DNA from: Pseudarthrobacter sulfonivorans
GTDB lineage: Bacteria > Actinomycetota > Actinomycetes > Actinomycetales > Micrococcaceae
Assembly (NCBI RefSeq): GCF_014712225.1
Contig: NZ_JACXBW010000003.1
Location: forward strand, 186,001-250,000
Direction of reading: 5' to 3'
Length of the DNA: 64,000 nucleotides
A program made the position numbers and the translations under genes. Of this stretch, positions 45,414 through 56,253 are shown piece after piece. Numbering within the stretch: the first letter of the stretch is position 1; every line of letters begins with the position of its first letter. A model generated the notes under the pieces. That model worked only from the letters and a program-made list of their open reading frames with translations. It made no database searches and was not told where the DNA came from.

Positions 45414-45659
45414 ATGAAACGACTTGTCTGGATGGGAATCGGCGTAGCGATCGGAGTCATCGCGTTCCGAAAGCTCACTGAAGCCCAATCAAACCTGGGG
45501 CCCGAGGGCCTGAACCGGGCCGTGGGCCGGCTGGCCGACGGCCTCTACGACTTTGCGGACGCTGTCCGGTCCGGAATGCACGAGCGGGAAACGGACCTCC
45601 GCACGGCACTCGGCGTCGAATCCCCGGTGGTTTCACCGCAGGATGTTGCCCGGCGTTAA
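45414..45659 (+). CDS. DUF6167 family protein
   Basis: This 81-residue protein has one hydrophobic N-terminal helix (MKRLVWMGIGVAIGVIAFRK) and an amphipathic region (LNRAVGRLADGLYDFADAVRSGMHERE). It fits the DUF6167 family that lies between the DUF948 gene and alaS. Its function is unknown. The start is ATG at 45414 with GGAAGAA upstream. It is very short but well positioned, so it is likely real. Confidence 0.75.
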   Translation: MKRLVWMGIGVAIGVIAFRKLTEAQSNLGPEGLNRAVGRLADGLYDFADAVRSGMHERETDLRTALGVESPVVSPQDVARR

Positions 45660-45775
45660 GGGCCGGAAAAACGCGAGAGAATTAAACCAGCAGTAGCGGC
45701 TTGCCCGGACTGCTCCCTGTATCAACCTGTCACGCACCAGAAACGCGTGAACCAAGAAGGGTAAGTAATCAGCTC
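45660..45775. other. alaS leader region, nothing recognisable
   Basis: The 116 bases before alaS show no T-box, terminator or strong promoter. AAGGGTAAG is 11 or more bases from the ATG and is a poor Shine-Dalgarno site. Confidence 0.3.
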
Positions 45776-48454
45776 ATGAAGTCGCAGGAGATCACCAAGC
45801 GCTGGATCGACTTTTTCGTCAGCAAAGGCCACACGGCGGTTCCCTCCGCCTCGCTGGTCTCCAGCGACCCCTCCCTGCTGTTCACCGTTGCCGGGATGGT
45901 CCCCTTCATTCCATACCTGACTGCCCGTGAAGAAGCGCCGTTCTCCCGCGCCACGAGCATCCAGAAGTGCATCCGCACCGGCGACATCGAGGAAGTGGGC
46001 AAGACTGCCCGCCACGGCACGTTCTTCCAGATGTGCGGCAACTTCTCCTTCGGCGACTACTTCAAGGAAGACGCCATCAAGTTCGCCTGGGAACTGCTCA
46101 CCACGGGCGTTGACGACGGCGGCTACGGCCTGCCGCCCGAACTCCTGTGGGTCACTGTGTACCAGGACGACGACGAAGCCCGGGACTTGTGGCTGAAGAA
46201 CACCGGCGTCCCGTCCGAGCGGATCCAGCGCATGGGCAAGGCTGACAACTACTGGCACACCGGCCAGCCCGGCCCCGCCGGCCCGTGCTCGGAAATCTAT
46301 TACGACCGCGGCCCCGCTTACGGTGTTGAAGGCGGCCCGCTGGCGGACGAGAACCGCTACGTCGAAATCTGGAACCTTGTCTTTATGCAGTACCAGATCG
46401 ACAATGTCCGCTCCAAGGACGATTTCGACATCGTGGGCGAACTGCCCAAGAAGAACATCGACACCGGCCTGGGCATGGAGCGACTCGCCATGATCCTGCA
46501 GGGCGTCGAAAACATGTACGAGACCGACCAGGTCCGTCCGGTGATCGACAAGGCAGCGGCGCTGTCCGGCCGGGAGTACACCTCCGCCGAAACCGCAGAC
46601 GATCCCCACCACACCGATGACGTCCGCATGCGCGTGGTGGGCGACCACATCCGTTCCGCGCTGATGCTGATCGCCGACGGCGTGACCCCGTCGAATGAGG
46701 GCCGGGGCTATGTCCTGCGCCGCCTCATCCGCCGCGCCGTGCGTTCGATGCGCCTGCTCGGCGTCGAGAAGGCCTGCCTGCCGGACCTGCTGCCCGCCTC
46801 ACGCGATGCCATGAAGGGCGTCTACCCGATCGTGGAGACGGACTTCGACCGCATCAGCCGGATCGCCTACGCCGAAGAGCGGGCCTTCCTGCGCACCATC
46901 GCTTCGGGCACCGCCCGCCTTGAGGATGCCGTGACGGTATCCAAGGCCGCCGGCGCACCGCTGTCCGGCGCCGACGCTTTCGCCCTGCACGACACCTACG
47001 GCTTCCCCATCGACCTCACCCTGGAGATGGCTGAGGAGGCCGGGCTCAAGGTGGATGAGGCCGGTTTCCGCGCCCTCATGCTTGAGCAGCGCCAGCGTGC
47101 CCAGGCAGATGCCAAGGGCAAAAAGGGCGGCCACGCCGACCTCAGCGCCTACCAGGAGATGCTGGGTGAGGGCGAGACCGTCTTCACCGGCTATGAAGAG
47201 CTCGACGGCGATGCCCGCGTCCGCGGCATCCTCAGCGCCGGCCAGCGCGTCGCCCACGCCGCTACCGGCGACGAGATCGAACTTGTCCTCAACGAAACGC
47301 CGTTCTACGCCGAGGCGGGCGGCCAGTCCGCTGACACGGGCCTCATCACCGGTGACGGTTTCGTCGTCGAGGTCCTGGACGTCCAGCGCCCGGTCAAGGG
47401 CCTGAGCGTGCACAAGGCGATCGTCCGTGAAGGCGAGATCTCCTCCGACGCCCTGGTGCGCGCCGCCGTCGACCGTGAACGCCGCCATGCCGCCGAGCAG
47501 GCCCACACCGGCACGCACATCGTGCACGCCGCCCTGCACCAGATCCTCGGCCCCCAGGCCACCCAGCGGGGCTCCTACAACAAGGCCGGCTACCTGCGCT
47601 TCGACTTCGCCTGGGGCGAGGGCCTGAGCACCGCCACGCGCTCGGAAATCGAAGAAGTGTCCAACCTGGCCATCCGCAACAACTATCGGGTGGACACCAG
47701 GGTGATGGCCCTGGCCGACGCGAAAGCACTCGGTGCCATGGCGCTGTTCGGCGAAAACTACGGCAGTGAAGTGCGGGTTGTGGAGATCGACGGCGCGTGG
47801 TCCCGTGAACTGTGTGGTGGCACCCACGTCGCCAACACGTCCTTGATCGGCAGCCTTTCTCTGCTGGGCGAGCAGTCAGTTGGCTCCGGAAACCGCCGCG
47901 TCGAAGCCTTCGTGGGCATGGACGCCTTCCGCCATCTCGCGGCCGAGCGTGCTCTGGTGACCGAGCTGACCGAGATGCTCAAGGTACCGTCCGGCCAGCT
48001 CGCCGACAGGATCGCGAGCACGCTGAACAAGCTCAAGGCCACTGAGAAGGAACTCGACCGCCTCCGCAAGGAGCAGCTCACCGCAGCGGCTGCCAACCTC
48101 GTGGGCACCGCCGAGGATGCCGCCGGCATCCGGGTGATCGCGCACGACGCCGGCCAGATCGGTGGTGCCGACGACGTCCGCAACCTTGCCCTTGACCTTC
48201 GCAACCGGCTCGGCTCCGAAGCCTCCACGGTGGCAGTGGCCGGTGTCAGCAATGACCGCCCCATGATCCTGGTGGCAACCAATGAGGCCGCCCGGGCGGC
48301 CGGCGTGAAAGCCGGAGCCCTGGTGCGGCTTGCCGCAGGGATCCTCGGTGGCGGCGGCGGTGGCAAGGACGACGTCGCCCAGGGCGGCGGCACGGACGCC
48401 ACCAAGGTCGCCCCGGCGCTTGCCGCCGTCGTGGACGCCATTTCCCGGCGCTAA
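45776..48454 (+). CDS. alaS: Alanyl-tRNA synthetase
   Basis: This 892-residue class II enzyme has an N-terminal catalytic core (KSQEITKRWIDFF, MCGNFSFGDYFKED), the tRNA-recognition part and the editing domain with the HTGTHIVHAAL and CGGTHVAN zinc motifs. A C-terminal coiled-coil/DHHA1 domain ends in GGGGGGKDDVAQGGG. It charges tRNA-Ala and removes mischarged Ser and Gly. The ATG at 45776 has weak Shine-Dalgarno support. The following ruvX gene starts 8 bases later, and the DUF6167 gene lies upstream. Confidence 0.97.
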   Translation: MKSQEITKRWIDFFVSKGHTAVPSASLVSSDPSLLFTVAGMVPFIPYLTAREEAPFSRATSIQKCIRTGDIEEVGKTARHGTFFQMCGNFSFGDYFKEDAIKFAWELLTTGVDDGGYGLPPELLWVTVYQDDDEARDLWLKNTGVPSERIQRMGKADNYWHTGQPGPAGPCSEIYYDRGPAYGVEGGPLADENRYVEIWNLVFMQYQIDNVRSKDDFDIVGELPKKNIDTGLGMERLAMILQGVENMYETDQVRPVIDKAAALSGREYTSAETADDPHHTDDVRMRVVGDHIRSALMLIADGVTPSNEGRGYVLRRLIRRAVRSMRLLGVEKACLPDLLPASRDAMKGVYPIVETDFDRISRIAYAEERAFLRTIASGTARLEDAVTVSKAAGAPLSGADAFALHDTYGFPIDLTLEMAEEAGLKVDEAGFRALMLEQRQRAQADAKGKKGGHADLSAYQEMLGEGETVFTGYEELDGDARVRGILSAGQRVAHAATGDEIELVLNETPFYAEAGGQSADTGLITGDGFVVEVLDVQRPVKGLSVHKAIVREGEISSDALVRAAVDRERRHAAEQAHTGTHIVHAALHQILGPQATQRGSYNKAGYLRFDFAWGEGLSTATRSEIEEVSNLAIRNNYRVDTRVMALADAKALGAMALFGENYGSEVRVVEIDGAWSRELCGGTHVANTSLIGSLSLLGEQSVGSGNRRVEAFVGMDAFRHLAAERALVTELTEMLKVPSGQLADRIASTLNKLKATEKELDRLRKEQLTAAAANLVGTAEDAAGIRVIAHDAGQIGGADDVRNLALDLRNRLGSEASTVAVAGVSNDRPMILVATNEAARAAGVKAGALVRLAAGILGGGGGGKDDVAQGGGTDATKVAPALAAVVDAISRR

Positions 48455-48461
48455 GGAACCC

Positions 48462-49079
48462 GTGACTGAACCTGTTGCAGCCGCCGACTACCCCCAGGGC
48501 CCCAAACTGGGGGTAGACGTCGGCACCGTCCGGGTGGGAGTGGCCATCTGTGACCGGGATGCCATCCTGGCCACGCCGTATAAGACCCTGGACCGGAACG
48601 CGAAGAAGAACTCCGACGTGCGGGTGATCGTCTCGCTCGCGCAGGAGCTCGGCGCCGTCCAGGTCATCGTGGGGCTGCCGCGCACCATGAAGGGGGAGGA
48701 ACATGCCTCCGCCCGGATGGCCGCCGAGTACGCGGAGCTGCTCGTGGCAGAGCTGGCCGGCCGGGGCCTTGACGTGCCCGTCAACCTCGTTGACGAGCGG
48801 CTCAGCAGTGTCACGGCCCACCGGAACCTGCACGAAGCTGGCATGAGCAGCCGCAACCACCGTAAAGTGGTTGATCAGGTTGCGGCGGCAGGCATTCTCC
48901 AGCACGCCATCGACATGCAAAAAGCCAGGGGAACGGACGTTGGGAGCCGCGTGAGCGCGCCGCCCCGTCCGCAGCCTTCCGGAACAGGCGGGTCGGCCCA
49001 GGCTGACGCCTCCGTCTCCGTCTCCGAAGGCAAGTCTCGACCTCAGAACACGGAAGGCTACAGTGAGCCCGTCCAATAA
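48462..49079 (+). CDS. ruvX: Holliday junction resolvase-like RuvX/YqgF nuclease
   Basis: This 205-residue RNase H-fold protein starts with the LGVDVGTVRVGVAICDRD motif near residue 15 and contains VIVGLPRTMKGEE and NLVDERLSSVTAHRNL, the family catalytic and structural positions. YqgF proteins are implicated in pre-16S rRNA processing as well as junction resolution. The C-terminal 45 residues are low-complexity (SAPPRPQPSG). The GTG at 48462 has AAGGAA upstream. It overlaps the mltG start by 17 bases. Confidence 0.88.
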   Translation: MTEPVAAADYPQGPKLGVDVGTVRVGVAICDRDAILATPYKTLDRNAKKNSDVRVIVSLAQELGAVQVIVGLPRTMKGEEHASARMAAEYAELLVAELAGRGLDVPVNLVDERLSSVTAHRNLHEAGMSSRNHRKVVDQVAAAGILQHAIDMQKARGTDVGSRVSAPPRPQPSGTGGSAQADASVSVSEGKSRPQNTEGYSEPVQ

Positions 49080-50778
49080 CGATGACGCCTCAGGCGCCAC
49101 CAATCATGATGGCGCCAGGCCGCTGACCCGAAAAGAGCTCCGCGCATTGGAGAAGCACACCGAAGACACCAGCGCGGTTCCGGAACAGGCCTACCAAACG
49201 GGCCAGGACGTGCCGTTGCCGGCGCAGGCGCCTGAAGCTTTCGAGGCTCCCGCCGCGGATCCCGTCGCCCCGGTGGTTGTACCGCCGGCGCCCGAACGCG
49301 AGCCTGACGCGACGGCCGAACCCGTTGTAGAGCCGGCTGAGCCGGTCCAGCCGGTCGCCGAGCCAGTCCATGCAGGCGAGCCCGTAGTCCCCAGGCAGCC
49401 GGACACCCGGCCCTCCATCCAGGAAGCGGCGCACACCGAGGTGCAGCACCAGGTCCCGGCCACCGTGCCCGACTATCACACGGACAATCACCAGGCCGTT
49501 GACGCCGAGGATGCCGAGCATTACGAGGGACACCCCACGGGTTACGCCCACCCTGACGAAGTCCATCACTATGATGACCAGCACTACGAGGGCCACCATT
49601 ACGATGAGCAAGACCTCCACGGGCACTACGTCGAGGATCCCCAGGCGGCCCACCCTCAAGACCACACTGACGCCGGCCTGCTCGCCGGGGCAGCGGGAAG
49701 CTCCGTCGTGACAAAACCCTCGAAGAAGGTGCGGCGCAGGCGCCGTCTGCTGGCACTGTTCCTGACGCTCGTGGTGTTTGTGGCCGCCCTTGCCGTGGGT
49801 GCGCAGTTCCTGAAGCCCCTGCTGGGAAGCGGCAAAGCGAGTGACTACCCCGGTCCGGGCACCGGCGAGGTCCAGGTGTCGGTCCAGTCCGGCGAGGGTA
49901 TGCGCTCAGTGGCCGCCAAGCTGGAAACCGGTAAGGTCATCGCCAATGCGGACACGTTCCTGCAGGCATTTGCCGCTTCCGGCGGGACCCTGACACCGGG
50001 GGACTTCACCTTCAAGTCGGAGATGAAGAACTCAGACGCCGTCAACGTCCTCCTGGGCCATGACAAAACCAAGGTCATCTACTTCGCGCTCAGCGCGGGG
50101 CTGCGGATCGATGAGTCACTGCAGGCGATTTCCGAAGGATCGGGCATCAAAGTGCAGCAGTTGAAGCAATTCAGCGACTCCCCGCAGCAGTTTGGCCTGC
50201 CGGCAAACGCCAAGAACCTTGAGGGCTTCCTGCACCCCGGTGAGTACAGGTTCCCCCTCGGCACCCCGGCCAAGGACATCCTCCAGGCCCTGGTCAAGAC
50301 GACCACCGACGAACTCGTGGCGCAGGGCATCACCGATCCCGCGAAGCAGTACGAGGCAATCATTGTGGCCAGCATCGTCCAGGCCGAAGGCGGCCAGGCC
50401 GAGTATGGCGACGTTGCCGGCGCCATCTACAACCGGCTCAAGCCCAACGACCAGACAGGCGGTTTCCTGCAGGTGGACTCGGCCGTAACGTATGGCCTGG
50501 GCACCAGGAGCTTCAACTTCACGGATGAGCAGCGCCAGGATAAGTCGAATGCCTACAACACGTACGCCAACCCGGGACTGCCGCCCGGCCCCATCGGATC
50601 GCCCGGCAAGACAGCCATCGATGCTGCCGCGAAGCCCAAGACCAACGACTTCCTGTATTGGGTGACCATCAACCTGGACACCAAGGAAACCAAGTTCTCC
50701 AAGACTCTGGCAGAGCACAACGGTTACGTGGAGCAGTACAACACCTGGTGCCGGGCAAATACCGGCCGCTGCGCGTGA
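49063..50778 (+). CDS. mltG: Endolytic transglycosylase MltG with His-rich cytoplasmic region
   Basis: The 571-residue protein has a long N-terminal region predicted to be cytoplasmic. It is Pro/Glu-rich (residues 45-115), then His/Tyr/Asp-rich (residues 137-201, 14 His in 65 residues). A membrane helix (LLALFLTLVVFVAALAVGAQF) follows near 229-250, then the YceG domain. The catalytic Glu is in SIVQAEGGQAEYGDVAG and is followed by IYNRL and LQVDSAVTYGLG. MltG cleaves nascent peptidoglycan strands and sets their length. The GTG at 49063 has GGAAGG upstream. It overlaps aroE by 4 bases (GTGA). Confidence 0.93.
   Translation: MSPSNNDDASGATNHDGARPLTRKELRALEKHTEDTSAVPEQAYQTGQDVPLPAQAPEAFEAPAADPVAPVVVPPAPEREPDATAEPVVEPAEPVQPVAEPVHAGEPVVPRQPDTRPSIQEAAHTEVQHQVPATVPDYHTDNHQAVDAEDAEHYEGHPTGYAHPDEVHHYDDQHYEGHHYDEQDLHGHYVEDPQAAHPQDHTDAGLLAGAAGSSVVTKPSKKVRRRRRLLALFLTLVVFVAALAVGAQFLKPLLGSGKASDYPGPGTGEVQVSVQSGEGMRSVAAKLETGKVIANADTFLQAFAASGGTLTPGDFTFKSEMKNSDAVNVLLGHDKTKVIYFALSAGLRIDESLQAISEGSGIKVQQLKQFSDSPQQFGLPANAKNLEGFLHPGEYRFPLGTPAKDILQALVKTTTDELVAQGITDPAKQYEAIIVASIVQAEGGQAEYGDVAGAIYNRLKPNDQTGGFLQVDSAVTYGLGTRSFNFTDEQRQDKSNAYNTYANPGLPPGPIGSPGKTAIDAAAKPKTNDFLYWVTINLDTKETKFSKTLAEHNGYVEQYNTWCRANTGRCA
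49471..49665 (+). repeat. His/Tyr/Asp-rich low-complexity tract in mltG
   Basis: Residues 137-201 carry 14 histidines in a run of HY, HH, GH and DH units interspersed with acidic residues. It is predicted to lie on the cytoplasmic side, before the membrane helix. It may bind metal, but that is not shown. Confidence 0.6.
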
Positions 50779-51635
50779 GCCTTCGGGCGGCAGTGCTGGG
50801 CCACCCGATCAGCCACTCCAAGTCACCGGCACTGCACCTGGCGGCCTACAGCAAGCTGGGGCTCGATATCGGCTACACGGCAGTGGATCTGACGGAGCAG
50901 GCGTTGCCCGCGTTTATGGACCGTGTCAGGCACCAGGACGGTTGGCGTGGACTCTCCGTCACCATGCCATTGAAGACCGGCATGGTCGCCGAAGTGGATG
51001 AAGTCCGCGGTGTTGCCCGCACGCTGGGCGTCGTTAACACCGTCGCTTTCGAGGAAGCCGGCGGGTCTGTCAGGCGGGTCGGCTACAACACGGACGTCGC
51101 GGGGATCGTCAACGCGGTCCTCAACGCCGGGGTAGTGGCGAGTCCTTCCGCAGTCGTCCTGGGCGGAGGCGGGACGGCCGCAGCGGCCGTCGCCGCGTTG
51201 AAGGACCTGGGCACCGCCCACGCACAGGTGTTTGTCCGCGATCCGTCGCGGGCAGCCGACGCGCAGGCCGCCGCCCGCGGCGTTGGCTTGGCCATCGACG
51301 TCCGGCCGATGACCGAAGCCGCCACTCCCACGGCGAGTGCCGACGTCGTGATTTCCACACTCCCGCCGCGCGCAGCCGACAACCTCGCCGCCGAGATCGC
51401 CGCCTTGGGATTCGGGACGCCGGGCGTTTTGCTTGATGTGGCCTACGACCCCTGGCCGAGCAGGATCGCTACGGTCTGGCAGGCCGGTGGTGGAACTGTG
51501 GTCCCGGGCCTGGAAATGCTGCTGTACCAGGCGGTGGAGCAGGTCCGGCTGTTTACCGGGCGCGGGGACGAGGTTAACGCAGGGGTCATAGATGTGATGT
51601 GTGACTCAGTCGGCCTTCCCCGACGGGCGTTCTGA
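50775..51635 (+). CDS. aroE: Shikimate dehydrogenase
   Basis: This 286-residue enzyme has the substrate-binding [15 protein letters not shown], the catalytic Lys in [15 protein letters not shown], the Asn/Asp pair in GVVNTV and GYNTDVAGI, and the NADPH-binding [13 protein letters not shown] motif. It reduces 3-dehydroshikimate to shikimate. The GTG at 50775 overlaps the mltG stop. It opens the run of aro genes. Confidence 0.93.
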   Translation: MSLRAAVLGHPISHSKSPALHLAAYSKLGLDIGYTAVDLTEQALPAFMDRVRHQDGWRGLSVTMPLKTGMVAEVDEVRGVARTLGVVNTVAFEEAGGSVRRVGYNTDVAGIVNAVLNAGVVASPSAVVLGGGGTAAAAVAALKDLGTAHAQVFVRDPSRAADAQAAARGVGLAIDVRPMTEAATPTASADVVISTLPPRAADNLAAEIAALGFGTPGVLLDVAYDPWPSRIATVWQAGGGTVVPGLEMLLYQAVEQVRLFTGRGDEVNAGVIDVMCDSVGLPRRAF

Positions 51636-51661
51636 CAGCCATACGTGGCAGGATGGAAATT

Positions 51662-52860
51662 ATGTTGCGTTGGTTGACAGCCGGTGAATCCCATGGTCCG
51701 GCTCTGATGGGAATTATTGAAGGCGTCCCCGCCGGTGTGGAAATCACCAGCGGGCAGATTGCCGAGTCACTGGCTCGCCGCCGCCTGGGCTATGGCCGGG
51801 GCGCCCGGATGAAGTTTGAACAGGACGTGGTCACCATTCTGGGCGGCGTCCGCCACGGCCTCACGCAGGGCGGCCCGGTCGCCGTCCAGGTGGCCAACAC
51901 CGAATGGCCCAAATGGGAACAGATCATGGCAGCCGACCCCGTGGATCCCGAGGTCCTCGCCGACCAGGCACGCAACGCACCGCTGACCCGGCCGCGCCCG
52001 GGCCACGCAGATTTCACCGGCATGCAGAAGTACGGCTTCGACGAAGCACGTCCGGTGCTGGAACGCGCCAGCGCCCGCGAAACGGCAACCAGGGTTGCCA
52101 TGGGCACCGTCGCCTCCCAGTTCCTCAAGCAGCTTGGTATCGAGCTGGTCAGCCACACCGTCTCCATCGCCAGCGTGACCGTCCCCGAAGGGCGGCCATT
52201 GCCTGTCCCTGCCGACGTCATCGCTTTGGACGCAGATCCGCTGCGGTGCTTCGACCGCGAAACCTCCGACGCTATGGTGGCCGAAGTGGACGCCGCGCAC
52301 AAGGAAGGCGAAACCCTGGGCGGCGTGGTGGAAGTCCTCGCCTACGGGCTGCCCCCGGGACTGGGAAGCTACGTCCACTGGGACCGCCGGCTCGACTCAC
52401 GGCTCGCCGCCGCACTCATGGGGATCCAGGCCATCAAGGGCGTGGAAGTGGGTGACGGGTTCCTGACCGCTGCACGCCGCGGCTCGGCTGCCCACGACGA
52501 GATTGTCAAGGATTCCGACGGCAGGATTGTGCGCACCAGCAACCGCGCAGGCGGGATCGAGGGCGGCATGAGCATCGGCGATGTGCTGCGTGTCCGTGCC
52601 GCCATGAAGCCGATCGCTACCGTGCCGCGCGCCCTGCGGACTGTCGACGTCAGCACGGGGGAGCCCGCCAAGGCCCATCACCAGCGCTCCGACGTCTGTG
52701 CCGTGCCGGCCGCCGGCGTCGTCGCGGAGGCGATGGTGGCTCTGGTCCTTGCGGAAGCCGTCACCGAAAAGTTTGGCGGGGACTCCGTAGCGGAGACCGC
52801 ACGCAACATCAAGGGTTACCTGGACAGCATTCCGGCCTCCCTGGACTCGATCGGCCACTA

Positions 52861-52861
<1 letters not shown>
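51662..52861 (+). CDS. aroC: Chorismate synthase
   Basis: This 399-residue enzyme starts [18 protein letters not shown], with the further family signatures [34 protein letters not shown] and [20 protein letters not shown]. It converts 5-enolpyruvylshikimate 3-phosphate to chorismate using reduced flavin. An in-frame ATG at 51653 is an alternative start. GGATGG upstream favours 51662. The stop overlaps the aroK start by one base. Confidence 0.96.
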
Positions 52862-54517
<1,656 letters not shown>

Positions 54518-54518
<1 letters not shown>

Positions 54519-55036
54519 TGCAGGGCGACATGGTAGGCACCAGCGACTGGCCCGAGGCCGGCTTCCCGGGCGTCCGGATCAATCCGGTGTCCCTGCTGCC
54601 TGAGATTGTCAACGAGGAAGTTTGCCGTGCTGCCCTGGCAGTGTCCACCGACCCCGCGGACACCATCTTTGTCCTGCTCGTGGAAGGACACGCCGCCGAG
54701 GCAGCCGAACTGCTGGCCGAAGCACGGTTCAAGGACCCGGAATCCTTCCGGCTCAGGGCTTTCGAAGCCGAGGTGCTGCGTGTATCGCACCGTTCCGATC
54801 GCGCCTTGGAGCTGTTCAAGCAACTGCTGGGGGAGTTTCAGGGAACTGACCGTGAAGCCCTCGTGCAGCAGTATCTGGGCAAGACGCACTTCGCTGCCGG
54901 TCACGCGGCGGCGGCGGTGGTGGCCTTTTCCCGTGCACTGGATCTGCGGGTCTCCCAATCGGCCGACGCCGCCCAGATCTACTCGTCCACCGTGGCACTC
55001 CAGCGGGCCCGCGACGTCCTGGACCTCGCCTGCTGA
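54518..55036 (+). CDS. Tetratricopeptide-repeat-like hypothetical protein in the aro operon
   Basis: This 172-residue protein is mostly helical, with TPR-like pairs such as DPESFRLRAFEAEVLRVSHRSDRALELFKQLLGE and YLGKTHFAAGHAAAAVVAFSRALDL. The function is unknown, and scaffolding of partners is plausible. The ATG overlaps the aroB stop (TGATG), so it is cotranslated. A second ATG at 54530 is possible. It lies between aroB and efp, where no catalytic function is evident. Confidence 0.7.
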
Positions 55037-55081
55037 GAGGCACGGAGCGCCACTGGACGCAGAGCGTCCCGGATTTACCGG

Positions 55082-55087
55082 TAGAAT
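55082..55087 (+). promoter_or_regulatory. Candidate -10 (TAGAAT) for efp-nusB
   Basis: TAGAAT would give a leader of roughly 95 bases before efp. A perfect TTGACA occurs just downstream at 55101-55106 and may belong to a second promoter, though its -10 is weak. Confidence 0.4.
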
Positions 55088-55189
55088 AGTTCTTGGATTT
55101 TTGACAAACACGCGCTGGCAGGCCGTTCGGCATGCTTGGCCGGCATAGAACGTCTGAGAACACCAGACTTAAGAAACCGAAGGAAACCA

Positions 55190-55753
55190 GTGGCAACCAC
55201 TAACGACATCAAGAACGGCACCGTCCTGAAGCTCGAGGGCCAGCTCTGGAACGTCATTGAATTCCAGCACGTCAAGCCCGGCAAGGGCGGCGCCTTTGTT
55301 CGGACCAAGATGCGGAACGTGATGTCCGGCAAAGTTGTGGATAAGACGTTCAACGCCGGCCTCAAGATTGAGACCGCCACGGTTGACCGCCGCGACTACC
55401 AGTACCTGTACCAGGACGGTGCGGACTTCGTCTTCATGGACACCGCCGACTACGACCAGATCACGGTCTCCGGTGCAACGGTTGGCGACGCCACCAACTT
55501 CATGCTCGAAAACCAGATGGTCAACATTGCCATCCACGAAGGCAACCCGCTGTACATCGAACTCCCGCCCAGCGTTGTCCTGGAGATCACGTACACGGAG
55601 CCCGGCCTGCAGGGCGACCGCTCCTCGGCCGGCACCAAGCCTGCAACCCTGGAAACCGGATATGAAATCCAGGTTCCGCTGTTCGTCGAGAACAACACCA
55701 AAGTCAAGGTCGATACCCGCGACGGCAGCTACCTCGGCCGGGTCAGCGAGTAG
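55190..55753 (+). CDS. efp: Elongation factor P
   Basis: This 187-residue three-domain protein starts [20 protein letters not shown] and has the KOW-like loop [17 protein letters not shown], the central domain YDQITVSG, and the C-terminal [17 protein letters not shown] relieves stalling at polyproline. The loop residue at the usual modification site is a lysine inside PGKGGAF, the type found in species whose EF-P may work unmodified. The GTG at 55190 has AAGGAAA upstream. It overlaps nusB by one base. Confidence 0.97.
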   Translation: MATTNDIKNGTVLKLEGQLWNVIEFQHVKPGKGGAFVRTKMRNVMSGKVVDKTFNAGLKIETATVDRRDYQYLYQDGADFVFMDTADYDQITVSGATVGDATNFMLENQMVNIAIHEGNPLYIELPPSVVLEITYTEPGLQGDRSSAGTKPATLETGYEIQVPLFVENNTKVKVDTRDGSYLGRVSE

Positions 55754-56163
55754 TGAGCGCACGCGGCAAGGCCCGGAACCGGGCGCTGGATGTACTTTTC
55801 GAAGCGGAACAACGCTCCGTTTCGCCTTTCGACGTGCTCAGGGCGCGACGGGAGAAAACCGATCAGATCGTGAACCCGTACACGCTGGAAATCGTGGAAG
55901 GTGTCGTCTCGCAGCAGACCGCCATCGACGAGTTCCTGGAAACCTATTCGCAGGGCTGGACCTTGGAGCGCATGCCCTCGGTTGACCGCATCATCCTGCG
56001 GATCGGCACCTGGGAACTGCTCTACAACGATGACGTTCCCGACGGGGTCGCCGTCAGCGAGGCAGTGGCCCTGGCCAAAACGCTCTCAACGGACGAGTCG
56101 CCGTCGTTCATCAACGGACTCCTGGGACGACTGCAGCAGCTGAAGCCTTCGCTGCTCGCCTGA
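55753..56163 (+). CDS. nusB: Transcription antitermination protein NusB
   Basis: This 136-residue all-helical protein has the family segments SARGKARNRALDVLFEAEQR, LEIVEGVVSQQTAID, MPSVDRIILRIGTWELLY and VAVSEAVALAKTLSTDESPSFINGLLG. NusB with NusE (S10) binds boxA RNA in rRNA antitermination. The GTG start overlaps the efp stop by one base. A terminator follows. Confidence 0.95.
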   Translation: MSARGKARNRALDVLFEAEQRSVSPFDVLRARREKTDQIVNPYTLEIVEGVVSQQTAIDEFLETYSQGWTLERMPSVDRIILRIGTWELLYNDDVPDGVAVSEAVALAKTLSTDESPSFINGLLGRLQQLKPSLLA

Positions 56164-56190
56164 CGCCCTGTCCTCAGAGGGAGAACATCA

Positions 56191-56236
56191 CAGAAGGGAC
56201 CAGTAACCACCGCTTGGTGGCTGCTGGTCCCTTCTG
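56191..56236 (+). terminator. Terminator-like hairpin after nusB
   Basis: A perfect outer stem of 13 pairs (CAGAAGGGACCAG with CTGGTCCCTTCTG) plus an imperfect inner stem forms a long hairpin, with CTTCTGCG at its end. It lies 17 bases before the convergent PrsW gene and may serve both directions. Confidence 0.7.
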
Positions 56237-56253
56237 CGTTGGCGTGCCCCGTT

